28,128 bases of DNA from Acidobacteriota bacterium (lineage in GTDB: Bacteria; Acidobacteriota; Terriglobia; Terriglobales; Acidobacteriaceae): the NCBI GenBank assembly GCA_021809235.1, contig JAKBAG010000006.1:1-28128 (forward strand), in the 5' to 3' direction. Each line of letters starts with the position of its first letter. Position 1 is the stretch's first letter. Below are positions 22,092-28,128 of the stretch, one piece after another. Below the pieces are notes generated by a model. That model saw nothing but the letters and a program-made list of their open reading frames with translations, ran no database searches and was not told where the DNA came from. Made by a program: the position numbers and the translations under genes.

Positions 22092-23849
22092 TCAGTACGT
22101 GCCCAGGTGTACCTGCACATACTGGATTCCACTTCCGAAGTTGATGCCACGATCTGTTTGGTCGCCATTCAGGATGCGTTGCGGCTTCCACTCCGATCCG
22201 TGATAGCTGCCCTGTTCTGCGCGCAGGATCTGCATGTGGCCGACCTGCCCCGGAGCCAACAGAAACGTCACGCGGCAGTTGGTTCCGGTCACCAGAAAAT
22301 CATCCGGACCAATCTGAGCCACCAGAGCATGGCCATCGTGATGCGCTGTGCCGGGAGCATGTGCCTCCCCGTCCGGCTGGCGTGCGCCAAATCCAACGAA
22401 TGCATTCCACCTGCCGAAGTGCAGCGTCTCTTCCGTCGTGCCCAGCTCCTCCGCCGCAGTCTGTAACTTACCCTCCAGGTTCAGCTGCGCCACCTCCTGA
22501 TCGATGGGACCGATCAGTGCATAATTTGCTGCCAGGGAATGGGGAATATCCCCCGGCTGAAAGGTCCAGCCAGTCTGGTCGGTTCCAAAGGGCGAGAAGC
22601 CGATAGCGCCACGACCCAGCGCCTCCCAGAACTCTGCGCTGAAGGCATTATCCGAGCCGGTCTCCGGAATCCACAGCGGATTGTCCGCCCGACGATAGGT
22701 CTCCATCACCGTGCGCTCAAAGCCGCGATCCGAGCTATAGAGATCGGGTCCGAGCATATCAATCGAGGGTGCCACCGCCTTCCAGATTGCAATGTTGGAC
22801 TGCACCGGTCCTCCGCTTGGATAGTCGAAGCCCGGCAGCAGGTAGCCGCGAATCTGGTAGCCGCGCGGATACTGCAGCCACACGTTGCAGTACATCGGGA
22901 TGTTGAATTCTTTCTTGCCCGCTGCGGCAATGGCGTTGATGTATCGGGCCACGGAGTAGGCCTGGAAATACTGGTCCGCTGCGAACCCAAAGACCTGTCG
23001 CCAACTGCCCGGCGACTTGTGCATGGCCTCGAGCACTGCCTGCGGAACCGGTCCGTCGAACTCTCGGTTAGCCTGCGGCGAGTGGTCCCGTACGGCCCCG
23101 ATGGAGCCGGATTCATTCTCCACCTGCACCAGAAGGATGGTATGGGTGTCGCGATCGATCTGAGCCAGGTGATGCATGAGCGCGACAAAGGCAGTGCGAT
23201 CCGCGTCGAGGTTGGCTTCGGAGTTGGCCGTTAGTACCTGAATCGGCTCGCCGCGCTCGTCGATCACACGGGGATACTTTGCCGGATTCGACTTCACCCA
23301 CTCCGGCACATAGTGATCCTCGCCATTCTTCCAGGTGCCAAACCAGAGCAGCACCAGATGCATCGAATGCGCGCGCGCCTGTTGCACCAGCATATCCACG
23401 TTGCTGAAGTCGAAGTCTCCCGGCTTCGGCTCCATCTGCTCCCAATACACCGGCGCTTCCACGGTATTGGCATGGATGGCGGCCATCAGTGGCCATACAT
23501 CCGGCATCGTTGCAGGCCAGGCGCTGGAGTTGTTGATCTGCCCGCCGAGCACGAGGAACGGCTTGCCATTCACCAGCAGAGCGTAATGCCCGTTTTGCTG
23601 CAGGAGTCGCGGCGCAGGCACGGCGGTTGCGGGGCTTTGTGCGGAAGCGGTAGCAGCAGGGAACAGAACAGGAAGCAACGCTGGAACGAGGGTGCCGACC
23701 AGCAGGAGGGTCAACCGAGCGACATACGTCCGGAGGTTGCGAAGCAGAGCCAGAGAGTTGCTGTCCTGAGACAATCCGGTGCTGCCCTGGGCTGGTACAG
23801 CAGTCGATTGGGTCGGCATGGGCGTAGCTATGGACGTGGATGCGGACAT
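22092..23849 (-). CDS. Exported GH35 beta-galactosidase-like enzyme with DUF5597-type C-terminus
   Basis: 585 aa from the ATG at 23849, chosen because GAGG lies 9 nt upstream; ATG 23864 is possible, and longer starts would translate the operator. A long basic N-region precedes a hydrophobic core (LTLLLVGTLVPALLPVLF) and a Sec cleavage site near ASAQS (about residue 73). The GH35-like catalytic barrel follows: FLVLGGQINNSSAW, NTVEAPVYWEQMEPKPGDFDF, an acid/base Glu candidate in VQVENESGSIG and a nucleophile candidate in LWIPETGSDN. The C-terminal beta-sandwich resembles DUF5597. The reaction is removal of terminal beta-galactose or a related sugar from glycans; characterised members are few, so specificity is open. 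It is convergent with the TonB cluster (55 nt apart) and has a LacI-type operator like that cluster, suggesting a shared substrate. Confidence 0.88.
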   Translation of the reverse strand: MSASTSIATPMPTQSTAVPAQGSTGLSQDSNSLALLRNLRTYVARLTLLLVGTLVPALLPVLFPAATASAQSPATAVPAPRLLQQNGHYALLVNGKPFLVLGGQINNSSAWPATMPDVWPLMAAIHANTVEAPVYWEQMEPKPGDFDFSNVDMLVQQARAHSMHLVLLWFGTWKNGEDHYVPEWVKSNPAKYPRVIDERGEPIQVLTANSEANLDADRTAFVALMHHLAQIDRDTHTILLVQVENESGSIGAVRDHSPQANREFDGPVPQAVLEAMHKSPGSWRQVFGFAADQYFQAYSVARYINAIAAAGKKEFNIPMYCNVWLQYPRGYQIRGYLLPGFDYPSGGPVQSNIAIWKAVAPSIDMLGPDLYSSDRGFERTVMETYRRADNPLWIPETGSDNAFSAEFWEALGRGAIGFSPFGTDQTGWTFQPGDIPHSLAANYALIGPIDQEVAQLNLEGKLQTAAEELGTTEETLHFGRWNAFVGFGARQPDGEAHAPGTAHHDGHALVAQIGPDDFLVTGTNCRVTFLLAPGQVGHMQILRAEQGSYHGSEWKPQRILNGDQTDRGINFGSGIQYVQVHLGTY

Positions 23850-23909
23850 GGATGTGGACCTCATCTTCCGGCTGGCAACAGGGAAGGTTGCAGCCCGACG
23901 TGCGCGCTT

Positions 23910-23925
23910 ATTGTAAGCGTTTTCT
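23910..23925 (-). promoter_or_regulatory. LacI-type operator overlapping the GH35 promoter
   Basis: Read on the plus strand, TGTAAGCGTTTTCT (23912-23925) matches TGNAANCGNTTNCA at all fixed positions but the last. On the minus strand its end overlaps TACAAT (23910-23915), a 5-of-6 -10 hexamer for the GH35 gene; no strong -35 is seen. A repressor bound here would block the promoter. Confidence 0.6.
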
Positions 23926-24037
23926 AAGCAGGGTGACCAGCATTTTCTTCGAGCAATTCGCACCCGGCCATGGCTTGCGTCTTGGCTTCATCGCGAGTCC
24001 GATGGACGCGATGTGGGGTACCATGAGGGATGTGGAG

Positions 24038-24874
24038 ATGGATGCCAAACACGAAGCGCTCTGCCAGATCCTTGCCGATCTGGACGGCCTTCTTGTGGCC
24101 TATTCCGGGGGTACGGATTCGGCATTTCTGGCCTGGGCGGCGCACCGGGTACTGGGCAGCCGCATGCTTGCGGTGCTGGCCGATTCCCCCTCCCTGCCGC
24201 GAGCCGAGCTTGCCGCTGCGCTTGCCTTTGCTCACGATCACCAGATTCCCGTTCGCGTGCTGAACACCGCCGAGTTGAACAATCCCGACTATGTCCGCAA
24301 CGATGCCCAGCGCTGCTTCCACTGCAAGCAGGAACTCTTTGTCCAGATGGAGACGCTGCGGCAGCAGTTAGGCTTTGCGCATCTTGCCTTCGGCATGAAC
24401 CTCGATGATCGCGGCGACTTTCGTCCCGGGCAGCAGGCAGCAGCCCTGCATCAGGCGCGGGCGCCGCTGGCAGAGGCGGGTTTGTTCAAGGCAGAGATTC
24501 GGACGCTGGCCCAGCGTTCCGGCCTGCGCATCTGGGACAAACCGGCCGCAGCCTGCCTGGCCTCGCGCGTGGAGTACGGACGTCCGGTCACGGCCGAAGC
24601 GCTCACCCAGATTGAGCGTGCCGAGGAGGCAATGCATAGCCTTGGCTTTGCGCGTGTCCGGGTGCGCCACCACGGTTCGCTGGCGCGGATTGAGATTGCC
24701 CGCGAGGAACTGCCCCGCGCTCTAGCCCTGCCGGTCTTCGATGCCATCAGCCGCGCCGTCCGCGCCTGCGGCTTTCTCTACGTCACGCTCGATACCGAGG
24801 GATACCGCTCGGGATCGATGAATGCAATTCTGCCGGTGGACGCCCTGGGCGCAGCGCAGACGGAGATCCACTGA
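24038..24874 (+). CDS. larE: ATP-dependent sulfur transferase for nickel-pincer nucleotide synthesis
   Basis: 278 aa from the ATG at 24038 (GAGGGA 7 nt upstream), close to the 276 aa of characterised LarE; ATG 24023 is an alternative. SGGTDS (23-28) is the PP-loop ATP pyrophosphatase motif that adenylates the substrate carboxylate. Three cysteines stand at the places known to matter in LarE: C93 and C96 in RCFHCKQEL and C173 in KPAAACLASR. LarE converts pyridinium-3,5-biscarboxylate mononucleotide to the bisthiocarboxylate. With only C173 the enzyme sacrifices its own cysteine sulfur; with all three it is expected to carry a 4Fe-4S cluster that passes on sulfide. This protein has the three-cysteine form. 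larC starts 2 nt after the stop and larB follows, so this is a larECB operon; larA is absent from the window. Confidence 0.93.
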   Translation: MDAKHEALCQILADLDGLLVAYSGGTDSAFLAWAAHRVLGSRMLAVLADSPSLPRAELAAALAFAHDHQIPVRVLNTAELNNPDYVRNDAQRCFHCKQELFVQMETLRQQLGFAHLAFGMNLDDRGDFRPGQQAAALHQARAPLAEAGLFKAEIRTLAQRSGLRIWDKPAAACLASRVEYGRPVTAEALTQIERAEEAMHSLGFARVRVRHHGSLARIEIAREELPRALALPVFDAISRAVRACGFLYVTLDTEGYRSGSMNAILPVDALGAAQTEIH

Positions 24875-24876
24875 CC

Positions 24877-26190
24877 ATGCGGATTGCCCGGCTTGAATGC
24901 TTTGCCGGAATTGCCGGCGATATGTTTGTGGCTGCTGCCGTCGATGCCGGCGTGCCCTGGAAGGAGATCGAGCAGGCAGTGGCTGCTCTCCAGCTCGGCA
25001 CCGCGCTGCGTGCCTCCCGGGTGGATCGCAGCGGCATCGCAGCCATGCGTTTTGAGGTGCTGGTGGATGGCCATGCAGCCGAGGCAGCCGAACAGGCGCC
25101 CGGCCATTCCCATGCTCACACCCACTCCCACCCCCACACCCATCCGCACGAATCGGAACATCTCCAAGCGCCGCAGCAGGGCCATACGCATGGCCGATCC
25201 CTGGCCGAGATTCGACGACTGATTGCCGCCGCGCCGCTTGCTGCCGGTGTTGCTCAGCGCGCGCTGCATATCTTTGCGCTGCTCGGTGCAGCAGAGGCCA
25301 GTATCCACAACGTACCCGAAGACACCATTCACTTCCACGAGGTGGGGTCCGTCGATGCCATCGCCGATATTGTTGCCGCCAGTGCCGCTATCGAGTTTCT
25401 GGAACGCGAAGGTCCGCTGCTATGGGAGGTTTCCCCCATCAACGTGGGGGGTGGCATGGTCGAATGCGCCCATGGAACCTTCCCCGTGCCAGCTCCGGCA
25501 ACCGCAAGTCTGCTGCGCGGGCTGCCCACCTACTCCGCGCATCTGCAGAAGGAGCTGACCACGCCGACCGGCGCGGCCATTCTGCGTTCGCTCCAGCCGC
25601 AGCTAATCTCCGGACCGGTCGCCTTTCATACCATTGGCTACGGGGCCGGCACGCGCAACCCGGCTGGATTTCCCAACGTTCTGCGTCTCTCGCTGGGCCA
25701 CGCTGCCGGGCAGCCGGACAGCGAGACGATCGTGGTGATGGAGGCCGCGCTGGATGACCTGAATCCGCAGTTGCAGGCCCATGCCGCGCAACGGCTTCTT
25801 GCTGCCGGTGCGCTGGATACGATGCTCACGCCGGTGCTGATGAAGAAGGGTCGCCCCGGCACGCTGCTCATCGTGCTGGCCCAGCCGCAGGATGCGGCAC
25901 GGCTTGAGGCCATGATCTTTCGCGAGACCAGCACGCTGGGGCTGCGGACGCGGCAGGAGCAGCGGCGTGTCCTTGCCCGGCGTCACCAGACGGTGCCGAC
26001 TGCCTACGGTCCCATTCGCATCAAGCTCGGCCTACTTGGGGCAGAGGTCGTGAATGCCGCGCCGGAGTTTGAGGACTGCCGCAAAGCCGCCGAGGCTCAT
26101 GGCATGCCGCTGAAGACGGTGCATCAGGCCGCCGTTGCCGCCTGGTCCGTCGCATCCCAGGCCAATGCATCCCCGGAGGTTGTGTCATGA
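24877..26190 (+). CDS. larC: Nickel insertion protein for the nickel-pincer nucleotide cofactor
   Basis: 437 aa, a single continuous frame. It begins MRIARLECFAGIAGDM, the LarC signature near residues 8-16. A histidine-rich loop at residues 77-106 has about eleven His alternating with Ser, Thr, Ala and Pro, a likely nickel store. EDTIHFHEVGSVDAIADI, SPINVGGG, ELTTPTGAAIL and GYGAGTRNP are further conserved family stretches. LarC puts nickel into the bisthiocarboxylated pyridinium nucleotide made by LarB and LarE, using CTP. In Lactiplantibacillus plantarum larC is split and made whole by a ribosomal frameshift; here none is needed. The gene starts 2 nt after larE (GGAG 11 nt upstream) and overlaps larB by ATGA. 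Confidence 0.95.
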   Translation: MRIARLECFAGIAGDMFVAAAVDAGVPWKEIEQAVAALQLGTALRASRVDRSGIAAMRFEVLVDGHAAEAAEQAPGHSHAHTHSHPHTHPHESEHLQAPQQGHTHGRSLAEIRRLIAAAPLAAGVAQRALHIFALLGAAEASIHNVPEDTIHFHEVGSVDAIADIVAASAAIEFLEREGPLLWEVSPINVGGGMVECAHGTFPVPAPATASLLRGLPTYSAHLQKELTTPTGAAILRSLQPQLISGPVAFHTIGYGAGTRNPAGFPNVLRLSLGHAAGQPDSETIVVMEAALDDLNPQLQAHAAQRLLAAGALDTMLTPVLMKKGRPGTLLIVLAQPQDAARLEAMIFRETSTLGLRTRQEQRRVLARRHQTVPTAYGPIRIKLGLLGAEVVNAAPEFEDCRKAAEAHGMPLKTVHQAAVAAWSVASQANASPEVVS

Positions 26191-26957
26191 ACCGCTCCGC
26201 CCTGCTGACGTTGCTTTCTGCCGTGGAAACAGGTGCCACCTCCGCGGAAGCTGCCGCCGGCGAGCTTACGGAGGCCCTTGTTCGCATGCCCTTTGAGGAC
26301 ATTGGTCATGCTCGCATTGATCACCATCGTGCCCTGCGCCACGGACTTCCGGAAGTGATCTTTGCCGCAGGCAAAACGCCCCGGCAGGTCAGCGAAATCT
26401 TTGCGCGCATGGCTGCCTCAGGTACCGATGTGCTGGCCACCCGTGCCGATGCCGAGACAGTCGCCAGCGTGCTGGATACTGTTCCCGCTGCGCAGCACCA
26501 TGCCACGGCGCGCGCGATCACGCTGCGCCAGTCCCAGCCAGCAGAACCGCGGGGTCGCATCGCGATCCTCTGTGCCGGAACCAGCGACCTGCCCGCCGCA
26601 GAAGAGGCAGCGGTCACCGCGGAGCTGTTTGGCGCAGCCGTCACTCGCCTTTACGATGTGGGTGTTGCCGGTGTGCATCGGCTGTTGGCTGTGCGTGAGC
26701 AACTGGCCGCTGCGCATGTGGTCATCGTCTGCGCCGGAATGGAAGGCGCACTGCCCTCCGTGGTGGGCGGACTGGTCGGAGTGCCCGTGATTGCCGTGCC
26801 CACTTCGGTCGGCTACGGAGCCAGCTTTGGCGGGGCCACGGCGCTGCTGGGCATGCTGAACTCCTGTTCGCCCAACGTAACTGTCGTCAACATCGACAAT
26901 GGCTTCGGTGCGGCCTATTCTGCCACGCTTATCGCACGCGCCGCGCATCGCGACTGA
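26187..26957 (+). CDS. larB: Pyridinium-3,5-biscarboxylic acid mononucleotide synthase
   Basis: 256 aa. LarB carboxylates and hydrolyses nicotinic acid adenine dinucleotide, the first step of nickel-pincer cofactor synthesis, in the cytoplasm. The C-terminal two thirds resemble PurE (AIR carboxylase): IAILCAGTSDLPAAEEAAVTA, then GAVTRLYDVGVAGVHRLL, VVIVCAGMEGALPSVVGGL and VPTSVGYGASFGG, all typical LarB blocks. The N-terminal part has ARIDHHRALRHGLPEVIFAAGKTP, the region that contacts the dinucleotide. GGAGG at 26175-26179, 7 nt before the ATG, lies inside the end of larC, and the start overlaps the larC stop as ATGA. It is the last gene of the operon and is followed by an inverted repeat. 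Confidence 0.95.
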   Translation: MNRSALLTLLSAVETGATSAEAAAGELTEALVRMPFEDIGHARIDHHRALRHGLPEVIFAAGKTPRQVSEIFARMAASGTDVLATRADAETVASVLDTVPAAQHHATARAITLRQSQPAEPRGRIAILCAGTSDLPAAEEAAVTAELFGAAVTRLYDVGVAGVHRLLAVREQLAAAHVVIVCAGMEGALPSVVGGLVGVPVIAVPTSVGYGASFGGATALLGMLNSCSPNVTVVNIDNGFGAAYSATLIARAAHRD

Positions 26958-26978
26958 CCGCGCTCACGATCGTTCTCC

Positions 26979-27018
26979 CCTGCCGCAGCCTGATTGTTCC
27001 AGCGCAGCCTGCGGCAGG
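26979..27018. terminator. Inverted repeat between larB and the ThyX-like gene (possible terminator)
   Basis: CCTGCCGCAG (26979-26988) pairs with CTGCGGCAGG (27009-27018), a perfect 10-bp stem with a 20-nt loop, lying between two convergent stops. No U-run follows. It is a plausible shared terminator; the large loop lowers certainty. Confidence 0.45.
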
Positions 27019-27038
27019 AATGATTCTCCCCCAGCCGG

Positions 27039-28128
27039 CTATCGCTTCAGCAGGTCAATCGGCTGGGTAAAGTCTGTCACGCGCCAGTGCCGGGCCAGCG
27101 TCGGATGCTGCCGTGCGAAGGCCTGATACATCTCCCAGGCCACGCGCCGGTAGCTGAAGTGTCCCGCCGCACCGCTGCGTAACTCGCTGATGTACTGTGC
27201 CTCGGCAAAATCCATCTTGAAGAGCGATCGGATTCGGGTTCCCAGTGGCAGCAGATAGAGCGCACTCTGTGCCGCCTCCGGCACACCGCTGGCAGCCAAT
27301 TGCGCACTCGCGGCAAAGGCCTCCCGGCAGGCTGCTTCGTAGTCTTCCAGCGCACCCGATTCGCTTAGCAGCAGTACGTCGCTGCCCAGGTCGCCGGCAT
27401 CAGGTGTCTCCCATCCATGCAGCGCGGTGAACTCCTGCACAATCTGTGTGCAGCGCCGGTGGCGATGCATATCGCGGAATCCGCCAATGTCCATCAGAAT
27501 GTCGAAGCGTAATGCCTGCCCGGCATGGAAGCTGCGTAGCGGCTCATCATGACGTCCGCGATGGCGCAGCCCCATCTCGAGGATCTCCTCCACCCGTGCC
27601 TGCGGCAGCTCTGCTACCAGATCGCGAATCTGGCGGTAGCTGTGGTGGCTTGCGGAGTAGAGCAGTGTTGCAGCCATCTCCACTTCCAGGGACTCGCTGC
27701 GCTCCACCAGATCCACCACCGGCGCGGCGGCAATGGCCACGTTACCCAGCAGCTCCGCTGCGGCCTGCCGCAGTTCGCTACGCGTTGCGGCCTCATACGG
27801 ATTGGGCTGGGCATATTTCACCAGCGTGGGCGCGGCATGCACGGGCCGGGTCAGCAACTGGCCGACTTCATCCAACAGCGCAGCATCCAGCGCTGCGGGG
27901 TTGTCCGCGACCGCAGCCTGCAGTCGGGTTTGCAGCGCAGCACCGGCTTCGCCCTGCACATTCCACGCCGGCCCGGTTGCGGCTTCGCGCAGCCGCTCGC
28001 CCAGTTGGCGGATCTCGGCAAATTCGCTGGTCAGCAGGCGCGAGACCTGCGTCTCCAGCGTTCGTGCATTCACAATCTGGCCCAGCGACGTATTCGTCGC
28101 CAGTGGCAGCAGATAGCGTGCCACGTCA
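27039..28128 (-). CDS. ThyX-like (FAD-dependent thymidylate synthase family) two-domain protein, C-terminal part
   Basis: The frame is open to the right edge, so the N-terminus lies outside; about 362 codons are visible. They begin DVARYLLPLATNTSLGQIVNARTLE, matching the C-terminal half of a ThyX domain (ARYVLPL...T...NARSL). A second ThyX-like domain follows, with MHRHRRCTQIVQEF (the RHR motif, but without the Ser that normally follows seven residues later), ALYLLPLGTRIRSLFKMDFAEAQYISELR and GHFSYRRVAWEMYQAF. ThyX makes dTMP from dUMP with FADH2 and methylene-tetrahydrofolate. Double-domain, partly degenerate ThyX-like proteins of about 500 aa occur in Acidobacteria; the second domain here is unlikely to be a normal active site. 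No upstream signal is visible. Confidence 0.78.
   Translation of the reverse strand, partial: DVARYLLPLATNTSLGQIVNARTLETQVSRLLTSEFAEIRQLGERLREAATGPAWNVQGEAGAALQTRLQAAVADNPAALDAALLDEVGQLLTRPVHAAPTLVKYAQPNPYEAATRSELRQAAAELLGNVAIAAAPVVDLVERSESLEVEMAATLLYSASHHSYRQIRDLVAELPQARVEEILEMGLRHRGRHDEPLRSFHAGQALRFDILMDIGGFRDMHRHRRCTQIVQEFTALHGWETPDAGDLGSDVLLLSESGALEDYEAACREAFAASAQLAASGVPEAAQSALYLLPLGTRIRSLFKMDFAEAQYISELRSGAAGHFSYRRVAWEMYQAFARQHPTLARHWRVTDFTQPIDLLKR

Overview
The window looks like chromosomal DNA of an Acidobacteriia-type soil bacterium (Terriglobus/Granulicella/Acidobacterium relatives). The reasons are the moderately high GC, a very large Oar-like TonB-dependent receptor with an N-terminal carboxypeptidase-regulatory domain, several CRTAC1 (FG-GAP plus ASPIC/UnbV) secreted proteins, a two-domain ThyX-like protein, and many Sec and twin-arginine signal peptides. 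The lineage is an inference from gene content. No rRNA, tRNA, CRISPR, integrase or transposase was seen.

Layout: (1) 1-2369, plus strand: the 3' end of one CRTAC1 gene and a complete tandem paralogue, joined by an ATGA overlap. (2) 2386-5967, minus strand: a two-domain universal stress protein, then cydB and cydA (short-Q-loop cytochrome bd oxidase), with a good intrinsic terminator after cydB. (3) 6176-8921, plus strand: a NirJ/AhbD-like radical SAM/SPASM protein followed by an FAD porphyrinogen oxidase (hemG/hemY type), divergent from cydA. (4) 8976-11345, plus strand: an exported GH3 beta-glucosidase, ended by a perfect 18-bp hairpin. (5) 11397-14234, minus strand: a Tat-exported third CRTAC1 protein and a Tat-exported hydroxypyruvate-isomerase-like TIM-barrel protein. 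(6) 14616-22036, plus strand: a close-packed cluster of TonB receptor, TPR protein, Tat-exported alkaline-phosphatase-superfamily-like protein and a protein I cannot assign. (7) 22092-23849, minus strand: an exported GH35 beta-galactosidase-like enzyme. (8) 24038-26957, plus strand: larE-larC-larB, the nickel-pincer nucleotide cofactor pathway, without larA. (9) 27039 to the right edge, minus strand: a truncated ThyX-like gene.

Two regulatory themes emerge from reading the intergenic DNA. First, near-consensus Crp/Fnr-type boxes (TGTGA-N6-TCACA type) lie before the stress-protein gene and in the cydA/radical-SAM divergent region. This would tie a microaerobic oxidase, haem metabolism and stress protection to one regulator. 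Second, LacI-type CG-centred operators (TGNAANCGNTTNCA type) lie before the TonB receptor cluster and before the divergently placed GH35 gene. This suggests one sugar-responsive regulon made of an outer-membrane uptake protein, its accessory proteins and a glycosidase. The TPR / phosphatase-like / unassigned trio behind the receptor is the best candidate here for something undescribed.
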